From Prevotella sp. (GTDB taxonomy: Bacteria > Bacteroidota > Bacteroidia > Bacteroidales > Bacteroidaceae): DNA of 64,000 bases. Made by a program: the position numbers and the translations under genes. The notes beneath the pieces are model-generated. The model saw nothing but the letters and a program-made list of their open reading frames with translations, did not search any database and was not told the DNA's origin. Every line of letters begins with the position of its first letter. The stretch's first letter is position 1. Shown one piece after another: positions 17,681-25,490 of the stretch. The stretch lies in contig JAFWSS010000034.1 of the NCBI GenBank assembly GCA_017524385.1, positions 1-64,000 on the forward strand, in the 5' to 3' direction.

Positions 17681-19840
17681 TTAATCTTCTTCGGCGAGTT
17701 CAGCCTCATGCTGCTTGATGAGTTCCTGCTGGATGTCGTTGGGCACCAGTTCGTAGCTTGAGAACGATGTGGTGAAAGAAGCACGTCCACCAGTGATAGA
17801 ACTCAGTGCGATGCTGTAGTTGGCCAGTTCCTTGAGAGGAATCTTAGCATTCAACTTCTGATATCCAGCCTCGCTGTCCATACCCATGATGATGGCACGA
17901 CGTCCTTGCAGGTCGCCCATCACGTCGCCCATATAGTCAGCGGGCACAAGCACCTCGAGGTCGTAGATGGGTTCCAACACCTTTGGTCCTGCATCTTTGA
18001 AAGCCTTCGAGAAAGCATTTCTAGCAGCGAGCATGAAGGAAAGTTCGTTGGAGTCAACAGAGTGCATCTTTCCGTCATACACGATGACCCTCACGTCGCG
18101 TGCGTAACTTCCAGTGAGAGGTCCTTGTTCCATACGTTCCATGATGCCTTTGAGGATAGCAGGCATGAAGCGGAGGTCGATGGCACCACCAACCACGGAG
18201 TTGAGGAACACGAGTTTTCCACCCCATTCGAGGTCGATTTCCTCACGGCTCTTGATGTTCATCTTGAACTCCTGTCCTCCGAACTTGTAAACCACGGGAT
18301 CGGGCATGCCTTCAGTGTAAGGTTCGACGATGAGGTGCACCTCACCGAATTGTCCTGCACCACCGGATTGTTTTTTGTGGCGATAGTCAGCACGGTTGAC
18401 CTTTGTGATGGTCTCACGATACGGGATTTTGGGTTCTTCGTATATGACAGCGATTTTCTCGTTGTTTTCGAGTCTCCACTTGAGTGTGCGTAGGTGGAAT
18501 TCACCTTGTCCGTGGATGAGGATCTGCTTGAGTTCCTTGCTTTGCTCCACCACCCATGTTGGGTCTTCCTGTCTCATTTTGAGCACAGCAGCCATCAACT
18601 TCTCGGTGTCGCTTTCATTAGCGGCCTTGATGGCACGTGAATATTTGGAGTTGGGATATTTGATGAAATCGAAGCGTGAGTCCACATCTTTTGCGTTAAG
18701 GGTGTTGCCCGTCTTCACATCCTTGAGTTTGACTGTGCATCCGATGTCTCCAGCCTTCAACTCGTCAACGGGGAAGCGGTTTGATCCTGCGCAAGCGAAG
18801 ATTTGTCCCATGCGCTCCTTGGAACCACGGTCTGCATTGGTGAGGTCGTCGCCTTGTTTCACCGTTCCACTCATCACCTTGAAATAGCTCACTTCTCCAA
18901 TATGCGGCTCCATGCCAGTCTTGAAGAAGAAGAGGCTCTCTGGTCCGTTGCTGTCGATGGCGATTTCATTTCCATTGGTGTCGGCCACTTTTGGCATGTC
19001 AGTTGGAAGTGGCACCACATTGCCAAGGAATTCCATCAACCTTCTTACGCCCATATCCTTGTTTGAGCAAACACAGAAAACGGGGAAAATGCTGCGTGCG
19101 ATGAGACCTTTGCGAATGCCTTCACGGATTTCGTCTTCGGAAAGCGTCTCCTCTTCAAAGAATTTCTCCATGAGAGCCTCATCGTTCTCAGCAGCAGCCT
19201 CTATCAGTGCTGCGTGCAACTCTTCAGCCTTGTCCATTTCCTCTGCAGGGATGTCTTCGATGATGGGAGCTCCGCCTTCGGGTTTCCAAGAATATTTCTT
19301 CATCATCAGCACGTCGATGAGTGCGTTGAAGCCCGGTCCCGTTGCGATAGGATATTGCACTTCCACACATTTGCTTCCAAATGTCTCGCGCATGTTGTTC
19401 ATCACGGTCTCGAAGTCGCAGTGCTCGCGGTCAAGCTGGTTGATGAGGAAGATGACCGGTTTACCGATTTTCTCAGTCACCCTGAAACTGTTCATAGTTC
19501 CCACTTCTGGTCCATATTGGCCGTTGACGACAATGACCGCTTGGTCGGTGACATTGAGTGCAGTGATGGCACCACCTACGAAGTCGTCGGATCCCGGACA
19601 GTCAATGAAGTTGAGTTTCTTGTTGTTCCATTCCAATTGGAATACTGTGGGGAACACAGAGTAGCCATATTCCTGCTCCACAGGGAAATAGTCGCTTACG
19701 GTGTTCTTGGCCTCAACGGTTCCACGACGTTTGATAACGCCAGCTTCATAGAGCATGGCTTCGGCAAGAGTCGTCTTGCCGCTACCCGCACTGCCAATGA
19801 GTGCGATGTTTCTGATTTCGTTTGTCTGATAGACTTTCAT
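17681..19840 (-). CDS. fusA2: Elongation factor G paralogue (EF-G2 type) with altered switch motifs
   Basis: 719 residues, with all EF-G domains recognisable (G domain 1 to about 290, then domains II-V). G1 is intact (GSAGSGKTTLAE) and G4 is NQLD instead of NKxD. Two GTPase-critical sites differ from canonical EF-G: the switch I ERGITI is EYGYSV (Thr to Ser), and DTPGHVDF is DCPGSDDF, so the catalytic His is Ser. Bacteroides thetaiotaomicron has an EF-G paralogue, reported to work without GTP hydrolysis and to be induced by carbon starvation through the regulator Cur; this protein fits that type. It stands alone rather than in a str operon. The symbol is by analogy. Confidence 0.85.
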   Translation of the reverse strand: MKVYQTNEIRNIALIGSAGSGKTTLAEAMLYEAGVIKRRGTVEAKNTVSDYFPVEQEYGYSVFPTVFQLEWNNKKLNFIDCPGSDDFVGGAITALNVTDQAVIVVNGQYGPEVGTMNSFRVTEKIGKPVIFLINQLDREHCDFETVMNNMRETFGSKCVEVQYPIATGPGFNALIDVLMMKKYSWKPEGGAPIIEDIPAEEMDKAEELHAALIEAAAENDEALMEKFFEEETLSEDEIREGIRKGLIARSIFPVFCVCSNKDMGVRRLMEFLGNVVPLPTDMPKVADTNGNEIAIDSNGPESLFFFKTGMEPHIGEVSYFKVMSGTVKQGDDLTNADRGSKERMGQIFACAGSNRFPVDELKAGDIGCTVKLKDVKTGNTLNAKDVDSRFDFIKYPNSKYSRAIKAANESDTEKLMAAVLKMRQEDPTWVVEQSKELKQILIHGQGEFHLRTLKWRLENNEKIAVIYEEPKIPYRETITKVNRADYRHKKQSGGAGQFGEVHLIVEPYTEGMPDPVVYKFGGQEFKMNIKSREEIDLEWGGKLVFLNSVVGGAIDLRFMPAILKGIMERMEQGPLTGSYARDVRVIVYDGKMHSVDSNELSFMLAARNAFSKAFKDAGPKVLEPIYDLEVLVPADYMGDVMGDLQGRRAIIMGMDSEAGYQKLNAKIPLKELANYSIALSSITGGRASFTTSFSSYELVPNDIQQELIKQHEAELAEED

Positions 19841-19880
19841 AAATGATATTGGTAGATATTAAGTGAAAATATTCTCATTT

Positions 19881-19890
19881 TCAAATTTGA
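19881..19890. promoter_or_regulatory. Palindrome upstream of the EF-G paralogue
   Basis: TCAAATTTGA is a perfect 10-bp palindrome 41-50 nt upstream of the EF-G start. A degenerate -7 element (complement TACTTTTA, 19895-19902) is beside it. It is a candidate operator; the binding protein is unknown. Confidence 0.3.
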
Positions 19891-20016
19891 GGTGTAAAAG
19901 TACTCATTTTTTGATGAACAGCCAAAATATTTCCGCTAAAACTGCATTTCTTTACAACATTTATGGATTATGAAGAAAAAAAGGATGCTGTATAGGTTTG
20001 TATTTTGTGTTTTTTC

Positions 20017-20047
20017 TTGTCAATGTATGCCTAAAGTCTTACCTTTG
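20017..20047 (+). promoter_or_regulatory. Promoter of hemW, probably giving a leaderless mRNA
   Basis: TTG (20017-20019), a 20-nt spacer, then TACCTTTG (20040-20047). The start codon follows at 20049, so transcription is expected to begin at or within the ATG pair at 20049-20054. Confidence 0.6.
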
Positions 20048-20048
20048 C

Positions 20049-21167
20049 ATGATGGCTGGTCTCTATATCCATATACCATTCTGTCAGCGGCGTTGCTCGT
20101 ATTGTGGTTTTTTCTCCACGACGTCTTTGGAATGTCGTGAGTCATATGTTGACGCCTTGTGCCACGAGATGCATCTTCGTGGCGGTTGCTCTTTGCGCAC
20201 CATCTATCTTGGTGGTGGCACGCCATCCTTGTTGGCACCTTCGATGTTGGAGCGGTTGTTCGCCACCATTTTCGATGTTTATGACATCTCCCCTGAAGCA
20301 GAGGTGACGATGGAGTGCAATCCCGATGACGTGAGCGACGAGTATGCTCATTTCCTCTACCACTTAGGTGTCAATCGTGTGAGCATGGGGATTCAAACAT
20401 TCTCCGACGACCGTCTTCGTTTCCTCAACCGTCGCCATGACAGCCGCCAAGCATTGGAGGCGTTCCGCCTTTTGCGTCATGCCGGATTCGCCAACATCAG
20501 TGTTGATATGATGTTCGGTTTTCCCGACGAGACGCTATGCGATTGGCGTGACGACATCGATAGAGTTCTTTCCCTTGGCATGGAGCATCTTTCCGCCTAC
20601 AGCCTCATGTACGAAGAAGGCACCCCGCTCTATCGGTTGTTGGAGAAAGGAAAGGTGTCTGAAGTGGATGAGGAGACCTACCTTTCCATGTATGACATGC
20701 TGGTGGAAGCCCTGTCAAAATCAGGTTATGAGCATTACGAGATCAGCAATTTTGCCCTTCCTGGTTTCCGTTCTCGGCACAATAGCAGTTACTGGGATGG
20801 TACGCCCTATATAGGCATCGGTGCTGGCGCCCATTCCTTCGACGGTTCTGTCCGTCAATCCAATATAACAGACTTGTTGCGTTATATGACGGCCATATCC
20901 AAAGACATCCTCCCATGCGAGGTGGAGATGCTTACCATGACCGACCATTACAACGACATGATCACCACCGCGTTGCGGACTAAAGAAGGAATCTGTTTGT
21001 CGGATGTGGAAAGGAAGTTTGGCACGGCAATCTTGGATGACATGCTGGCAAATGCACAGGTTCACCTTGATGCCCAACGCCTAGTAATAGAACAAGGATT
21101 CATCCATCTCACACTAAAAGGCATTGCATTGAGCGACATGGTGATGAGCGATTTGGTTCGCGTATGA
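20049..21167 (+). CDS. hemW: Radical SAM heme chaperone HemW (coproporphyrinogen III oxidase-like)
   Basis: 372 residues. The radical-SAM cluster motif CQRRCSYC is at about residues 11-18, then GGGTPSLL, MECNPDD and GVNRVSMGIQTF as in the HemN/HemW family, and a C-terminal HemN domain (about 300-372). The N-terminal extension of true HemN is absent, which points to HemW, a heme-binding chaperone. The start at 20049 is chosen because AGLYIHIPFC is the family N-terminus; a longer frame back to 19998 exists but overlaps the promoter. Confidence 0.88.
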   Translation: MMAGLYIHIPFCQRRCSYCGFFSTTSLECRESYVDALCHEMHLRGGCSLRTIYLGGGTPSLLAPSMLERLFATIFDVYDISPEAEVTMECNPDDVSDEYAHFLYHLGVNRVSMGIQTFSDDRLRFLNRRHDSRQALEAFRLLRHAGFANISVDMMFGFPDETLCDWRDDIDRVLSLGMEHLSAYSLMYEEGTPLYRLLEKGKVSEVDEETYLSMYDMLVEALSKSGYEHYEISNFALPGFRSRHNSSYWDGTPYIGIGAGAHSFDGSVRQSNITDLLRYMTAISKDILPCEVEMLTMTDHYNDMITTALRTKEGICLSDVERKFGTAILDDMLANAQVHLDAQRLVIEQGFIHLTLKGIALSDMVMSDLVRV

Positions 21168-21215
21168 CCTTCACCTAAATCATGCATAGGAAACATACAT
21201 CTTGCAACAAATAAC

Positions 21216-21623
21216 ATGGATTACTCCCTAAAAAAAATACAATGTATGGAAGAGAAAAATGAAGTGTTTGAGAATTGGTGGCAGACCAACAAACAGACGG
21301 CTCTAGCCGAAGACCGTGAATACCGTGAAGCAATTGAAACCTACAAGATGAAATCTGGGGCAGACTGGCTCTTGTTCGGCATCCCCGTAGTGACGGGCAT
21401 TATTTGTGTTCAGTCTCTACCCATCAGCCATGAGATACTGCGCTGGGTGGCAAGTATCGCCATCACTGTTGTCGTTTTCGTCATATGTGTTTATGTCAAA
21501 TCCCTCTCCCACCCCCACCGCCCCATCAGCGACATCGAGGCAGACGTAAAAAAGCGTTGTTTGGAGGAATATCTTCGCACAGGGAAACTCGGGAAACAGG
21601 AAGGGAGAAGTAAGTCAAAGTAA
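21216..21623 (+). CDS. Small membrane protein of unknown function
   Basis: 135 residues. A charged N-terminal region (1-48) is followed by two predicted membrane helices (about 50-68 and 74-93) and a charged C-terminal tail. A second in-frame ATG at 21246 would give 125 residues. I recognise no family. It follows hemW by 48 nt and may share its transcript. Confidence 0.6.
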   Translation: MDYSLKKIQCMEEKNEVFENWWQTNKQTALAEDREYREAIETYKMKSGADWLLFGIPVVTGIICVQSLPISHEILRWVASIAITVVVFVICVYVKSLSHPHRPISDIEADVKKRCLEEYLRTGKLGKQEGRSKSK

Positions 21624-21717
21624 GCAAACGTCACTTTAACCTGCATTATTTACTCTAATTTTCAATCAAATAGCGTAAATTGTCCTTAACATATAATTTC
21701 CATTAATTAATCATTAA

Positions 21718-21731
21718 TTGGTGCGCACCAA
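21718..21731. repeat. 14-bp perfect palindrome in the hemW/outer-membrane gene interval
   Basis: TTGGTGCGCACCAA is its own reverse complement. It is followed by two copies of an 11-base GGATAATTGAT repeat (about 21739-21760). The interval between the convergent genes (21624-21912) has no other visible gene. Confidence 0.5.
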
Positions 21732-21912
21732 CATTTATGGATAATTGATGGATAATTGATGGTATTTTTCTTGGACAAGCCATGCGACAAAGTCGAGCGC
21801 GGGTAAAGACAAGTTTTTGCCATTGGAGAGATTAATTACCATTAATATTTCAAGTTAACTCCCCATGAACTCCCTTTTAACACCAGAAAGAAGTGCGAAC
21901 GCTCAGCCTGGG

Positions 21913-22617
21913 TCACAAATTGAATTTATAACCCACGGTGAAGGTGAAGAACTTGTTTTTCTCTGTAGGCCATGAGTCGTCCTTATACAATCTTGTAAGT
22001 CCAAAATGGTAACGGGCATCAAGCACCACATTGAGATATTCGTAAGAAAGACCAACGGGGATGGAAATATCCATGGAACGCCGGACTGACTTTTGGTCCA
22101 TCTCTATCTTCTCTGTCGTCCCATACTCCTTCCTACCATCAGGATGATGAGTGATTGGAGTTGTGGAATAAGAAAAATTGGATTTGACAAGGAAGCCCAA
22201 CTGCACACCTGCCTTCAATGCCAGTCCTTCTGCCACATATTGGTTGACAGTAAGTGGACATTGGATATAGTCCAACTTGTCGCGCATTTTGTCCAGGCCT
22301 TCCGATAACATATCGTTGGTGTCACCTATCACTAAATCAGAGAAGCGGCAACCTTGCTGCACATAAGCCACCCCCAAGGAAACACTTGTTGTTGGCAGCA
22401 TCTGGTATTCCGCCTCAACCCCACCTACGAACCTTGCATTGTATTTTCCCTCGATAGACAACACCTTCGCATTATCAACGAAGACCTTGTCGCCCGACAC
22501 ATTGGCGATGCTTACTCCGATTTTTGGTATGAGCGAAAAAGTGCCCACCTGTTCTTGTCCTTTCGCCGATGACGCGAAGACCATGGCTAAGACGGCCATC
22601 ACAAACAAATTCTTCAT
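21913..22617 (-). CDS. Outer-membrane beta-barrel protein (PorT-like)
   Basis: 234 residues with a signal peptide ending near AKGQ (about 20). The mature protein alternates polar and hydrophobic residues as in an 8-10 strand barrel (IPKIGVSIANVSG, VSLGVAYVQQGC, LALKAGVQLGFLV, VVLDARYHFGLTRLY) and ends in FTFTVGYKFNL. This pattern is typical of small outer-membrane beta-barrel proteins of Bacteroidota. The function is unknown. Confidence 0.75.
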   Translation of the reverse strand: MKNLFVMAVLAMVFASSAKGQEQVGTFSLIPKIGVSIANVSGDKVFVDNAKVLSIEGKYNARFVGGVEAEYQMLPTTSVSLGVAYVQQGCRFSDLVIGDTNDMLSEGLDKMRDKLDYIQCPLTVNQYVAEGLALKAGVQLGFLVKSNFSYSTTPITHHPDGRKEYGTTEKIEMDQKSVRRSMDISIPVGLSYEYLNVVLDARYHFGLTRLYKDDSWPTEKNKFFTFTVGYKFNL

Positions 22618-22773
22618 ACTATCTGTTTTTTCTAAAAAACGTTTCGCCTCCTCAGATTATTGTCAAGTGGTGGTAAAAAATGTTATTAGATTCTGTTTTT
22701 GCTTTATTTACAATACCATTTCACCTCAATTTTCCACAAATATTAGTCAAACAAAGAAAAAAGTGAGAAAAAA

Positions 22774-22805
22774 TTTGGTGGTTAGGAAAAATAGCATTAC
22801 CTTTG
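22774..22805 (+). promoter_or_regulatory. Promoter of the initiator tRNA gene
   Basis: TTTG (22774-22777), a 20-nt spacer, TACCTTTG (22798-22805). The tRNA begins 22 nt downstream. Confidence 0.75.
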
Positions 22806-22826
22806 CACCCGCAATTAGAAAAACAT

Positions 22827-22903
22827 CGCGGAGTGGAGCAGTTGGTAGCTCGCCAGGCTCATAACCTGGAGGTCGCATGTTCGAGTCCTGCCTCCGCAAC
22901 CAA
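22827..22903 (+). tRNA. Initiator tRNA-fMet (CAT)
   Basis: The anticodon loop CTCATAA is flanked by the stem CCAGG/CCTGG. The acceptor stem starts CGCGGAG and ends CTCCGCA followed by ACCA, so position 1 (C) and position 72 (A) do not pair: the hallmark of an initiator tRNA. GGTTCGA-type T-loop bases (GTTCGAGTC) are present and CCA is encoded. The last 16 bases of the gene region form the left copy of the mobile-element repeat. The 29-41 pair of the anticodon stem is A-T where most initiators have G-C. Confidence 0.95.
22888..22903 (+). repeat. Left attachment site (attL core)
   Basis: CTGCCTCCGCAACCAA, identical to 36333-36348. It includes the T-arm/acceptor 3' strand and CCA of the tRNA, so the tRNA stays intact after integration. 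Confidence 0.85.
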
Positions 22904-22905
22904 TC

Positions 22906-22946
22906 AAAGCGCTAAGATGCTGATAATAAAGCACTTGGCGCTTTTT
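22906..22946 (+). terminator. Element-borne terminator directly after tRNA-fMet
   Basis: AAAGCGC (22906-22912) pairs with GCGCTTT (22938-22944), extended by CTAAG/CTTGG, and is followed by further T residues. It starts 3 nt inside the element and can end the tRNA transcript now separated from its original terminator. Confidence 0.65.
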
Positions 22947-22958
22947 GTATTTAAAAAA

Positions 22959-22979
22959 TAACCGAAATTTAACCGAAAT
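22959..22979 (+). repeat. Integrase arm-type repeats, left end (2 copies)
   Basis: TAACCGAAAT at 22959-22968 and 22970-22979, 11 bp apart. The same decamer recurs at the right end (36186-36225). Confidence 0.6.
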
Positions 22980-23241
22980 AAAGAAAAGTGCAATCGTCAT
23001 CCCGACGAATGCACTCAAAATAGTTTTAATCAATGCGCCATAAACTATGCGCGGTGCAAAGATACGAAAATAATCTTTTTGGGAAAAACATAATGGCTTT
23101 TTTATTCTTACCATGCTTATCGTCTTGAAATCGATGACGTGAAGATGCTGCTTCATCAGCGTAGTTGCCCTTGGCTTAAAAAAGATGGGTACAATCGAAT
23201 TGGGGTCATCAAAGATAGTTGTTGTATTTCACCATTTATAG

Positions 23242-23264
23242 GGATGTCCACCAAACGGACATCC
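23242..23264. repeat. Perfect hairpin GGATGTCC/GGACATCC
   Basis: 8-bp arms with a 7-nt loop in the non-coding left end of the element, just left of the tandem repeat. Confidence 0.5.
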
Positions 23265-23297
23265 TCTTCATGACTTCATATCTTGCCCATGGTTGGA

Positions 23298-23546
23298 TTC
23301 CATTGGTGGGTATCAGTCCACCGTGCCCACCCGGAGCCTGTGACGTGCTTTGTATGGGCGTGTGCCGGTGTCATCGGTGACGTGGATGATGCTCCCAGAC
23401 TTCACACCGTGTTCGTGGTCGGCTTCCATTGGCGAAGGTGGGTATCAGTCCACCGTGCCCACCCGGAGCCTATGACGTGCCCCGTATACGCGTGAACTGG
23501 TGTCATCGGTAACGTGAAGGTGCTGCTTATGGTAGGGGTGTTAATC
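23298..23546. repeat. Two-unit tandem repeat (about 126-132 bp) at the left end of the element
   Basis: Unit 1 begins at 23298 and unit 2 at 23424, both with TTCCATTGG. A 43-bp core (23305-23347 and 23437-23479) differs at one base and holds a GGTGG...CCACC hairpin. Both units end in a GTGTCATCGGTRACGTG block, and a third diverged copy of that block is near 23129-23155. The remaining left end (22980-23634) has no supported gene. Confidence 0.75.
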
Positions 23547-23572
23547 AGACTAACCCCCTAATAATATAAACC

Positions 23573-23599
23573 GGGGCAACAGCATTAAGCCCTTGCCCC
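23573..23599 (-). terminator. Probable terminator of the element's minus-strand operon
   Basis: GGGGCAA (23573-23579) pairs with TTGCCCC (23593-23599). On the minus strand the stem is followed by GGTTTATATTATT. It lies 36 nt after the stop of the last element gene. Confidence 0.5.
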
Positions 23600-23634
23600 A
23601 GGTTCTTATGTTCTATTATTGTTTTATGCTTTTT

Positions 23635-23973
23635 TCAAATCTTTGTTGCATACACGTCTGGTTTGGTATAGTCAAAAGCCTGTTCTTTCATATGCTCCAC
23701 AATCATTTCCCATATCACTCCTTTGAAGTTGACAAGGGATTCAGACATCTTTTCGCTCCACATTTCGTATTCTTCATCTGTATGTGAAAAACGCTCACCC
23801 CATTCAAGCAATGCGATGTTTGCTTTATCGTATGATTGTTGTGCCGTCCTCAAAGCCTCGATGAAGGCAAGGGTTACCGGGGTCATATTGACAGGCTTCA
23901 TGCCCTCGACGATTGCCGCACAACAATCGTATGTTTCCGGTGTCGGTCTGTTGTTTTTGCTCTCGTTGTCCAT
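23635..23973 (-). CDS. Unknown small helical protein of the element (paralogue A)
   Basis: 112 residues, no signal or membrane segment, mostly helical. The core PVTLAFIEALRTAQQSYDKA ... FKGVIWEMIVEHM aligns with the neighbouring gene (P.A.FLEALQLA.EAL.KA ... FQDAIWRFMSKGM), so the two arose by duplication. It is last in the minus-strand series. No function is recognised. Confidence 0.6.
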   Translation of the reverse strand: MDNESKNNRPTPETYDCCAAIVEGMKPVNMTPVTLAFIEALRTAQQSYDKANIALLEWGERFSHTDEEYEMWSEKMSESLVNFKGVIWEMIVEHMKEQAFDYTKPDVYATKI

Positions 23974-23984
23974 GGCTTTAATGC

Positions 23985-24263
23985 TTAGAGTTGGTTAAAC
24001 GCTTTTCCGTCTAAGTACTGTTCTATCATAACAGAGTACATGCCTTTACTCATGAACCGCCAAATTGCATCTTGGAACGCATTGTGACTTTCCAATACGT
24101 CCGTGTTTAGCTTCTCGGTTTGCAAGTCGAATTCATCTACCAGAAGGTCGCGTGCTTCCATTGCCTTCTCCAGAGCCTCACAAGCGAGTTGCAAGGCTTC
24201 CAGAAACAACGCCGTTGGCTCGGCCAGCTCAATCGTGCGTTTCTCGTTAAGTTTCTCTTTCAT
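23985..24263 (-). CDS. Unknown small helical protein of the element (paralogue B)
   Basis: 92 residues, acidic and helical, 11 nt upstream of its paralogue and sharing the FLEAL and F..AIW blocks with it. The region upstream (24264-24420) contains a long-range inverted repeat (TATAGTAG near 24315, CTACTATA near 24397), perhaps a structured leader. No function is recognised. Confidence 0.6.
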   Translation of the reverse strand: MKEKLNEKRTIELAEPTALFLEALQLACEALEKAMEARDLLVDEFDLQTEKLNTDVLESHNAFQDAIWRFMSKGMYSVMIEQYLDGKAFNQL

Positions 24264-24493
24264 GTTACTATATTTTAGGAAAAAAATGAAGCCTCCCGTT
24301 TAGGTGTCCTGGGCTATAGTAGATGCCCTACGGTCGTTTCCGATACCGTCACCATGCAAGAGGCAAAAATAAGTTTGTCAACCCTCAAAGGGGCTGCTAC
24401 TATATTTAGGAGATTGCAAAATTAATCATTATTTCCGAATCTCCAAAAAAAATCTGCATAAAATTCACATACCGTATGCCAGATAGTAAAACA

Positions 24494-24525
24494 AAGGCGT
24501 GAACACCTCACGATGACCACGCCTT
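24494..24525 (-). terminator. Hairpin with T-rich tail downstream of prohead protease
   Basis: AAGGCGTG (24494-24501) pairs with CACGCCTT (24518-24525). On the minus strand it continues as TTTGTTTT, a reasonable Rho-independent terminator for the virion-protein operon. Confidence 0.55.
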
Positions 24526-24672
24526 CTGAACAAGAACTTGAACTTCTTTCAAAATAGTTCAAACGTCTCACGACATCCAAACTAAAAAGATTAATAAAAA
24601 ACTTTTACGTACAAAGGAATGCAAAAAAAATTCTCAAATCTATGCTTGTACAAAAATCATATTCTCTAGAAG

Positions 24673-24699
24673 GTGAGGCGCCTGCATGTGACGCCTCAC
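24673..24699 (-). repeat. Perfect hairpin GTGAGGCG/CGCCTCAC
   Basis: 8-bp arms, 11-nt loop, starting 44 nt after the stop of the prohead protease gene. It lacks a T tract; it may protect the mRNA 3' end or act as a protein site. Confidence 0.45.
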
Positions 24700-24742
24700 A
24701 TGCTCCGAAGATGGAGCAACAGGATGAAAAGCAAAAGACATT

Positions 24743-25381
24743 TTATAGAGTCAATTCAAGGAAAGTATTTTCCGTGTCCATTAGCCTTATTAAACACTGA
24801 AGACGCTTCCTCTCATAAAATCCCCGCTGTTCATCATCCTTATTCAGCATCTCGCGGATGCTGACAGATGTCTGGGGATAGGCCGGATCTAGGCCGATTG
24901 TAAGCGCGCCGATGGCCTCAAACGTCCGGTGGTATATGGTTGTTTCGTTCCCGTTCTCCTTGATGTCGTAATATTTCGGCCAAAACTCAAAGCTACATCC
25001 GCTGTAGTCACCACGGCGAACCATCTCAAGAACGTGGTCACCCAAGTATGATTTTGGTGCTTCAAATTCGAAGTTTACGCCCTTGTTGTCAACCCATAGC
25101 CGCAAAGAACCTATTCCTTGGTTCCATCTTGCTACAGTCTTGTCACGTTGATGGAGAAGGTTCATCTTGATATCCTGAGTCTTCAGGAAGTCCATTGAAG
25201 CGGCTGAAGGAAGTATTATTTCCCTGAATCGTTGTCCACCCTCTTCAAGGATTTGGCTAGGTTGATTAAAGACGATCGCCGTGCCGGTGATGGTGCGAGA
25301 CTCGCCTTTCTTGACTCCTTCCCGTTCCCTGACGGCAAACTTGCATTCAGGGGTTCGGATTTCTCGTTTCTTGTTTGGCAT
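24743..25381 (-). CDS. HK97-family prohead protease (peptidase family U35/S78)
   Basis: 212 residues from the ATG at 25381. The N-terminal half has the family pattern ITGTAIVFNQPSQIL and FREIILPSAA. The catalytic His is probably in MNLLHQRDKTVARW and the Ser in GDYSGCSFEFWP, followed by the characteristic TFEAIGALTIGLDPAYPQT end. These enzymes cut scaffold and capsid protein in phage proheads. No capsid or portal gene adjoins it, unlike in a phage, and it lies after the tape measure gene in transcription order. Confidence 0.82.
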   Translation of the reverse strand: MPNKKREIRTPECKFAVREREGVKKGESRTITGTAIVFNQPSQILEEGGQRFREIILPSAASMDFLKTQDIKMNLLHQRDKTVARWNQGIGSLRLWVDNKGVNFEFEAPKSYLGDHVLEMVRRGDYSGCSFEFWPKYYDIKENGNETTIYHRTFEAIGALTIGLDPAYPQTSVSIREMLNKDDEQRGFYERKRLQCLIRLMDTENTFLELTL

Positions 25382-25490
25382 ATCATTGTTTCCTTTTTTT
25401 GTTGTTAAAAAATGCGATCGGCCAGAGACAACCCATTGAAGACAGCTGAAAGGCTGTAGGCCTCTCACACTTCATTTAGTATGAAAGATA

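Larger units (their letters stand above)
24264..24742. other. Non-coding interval between prohead protease and small paralogues
   Basis: The left part may be a structured leader for the two small genes: it has a TATAGTAG/CTACTATA inverted repeat and a minus-strand TATTTTTG -7-like motif. The right part holds the two hairpins listed separately. No supported gene. Confidence 0.5.

Noticed and set aside
23283..23495. 70-codon frame in the left-end repeats
   Set aside because: It encodes a direct repeat with no fold signature; the DNA repeat and hairpins explain the pattern better.
23298..23546. Possible CRISPR array
   Set aside because: There are only two units, no regular spacers and no cas genes nearby.
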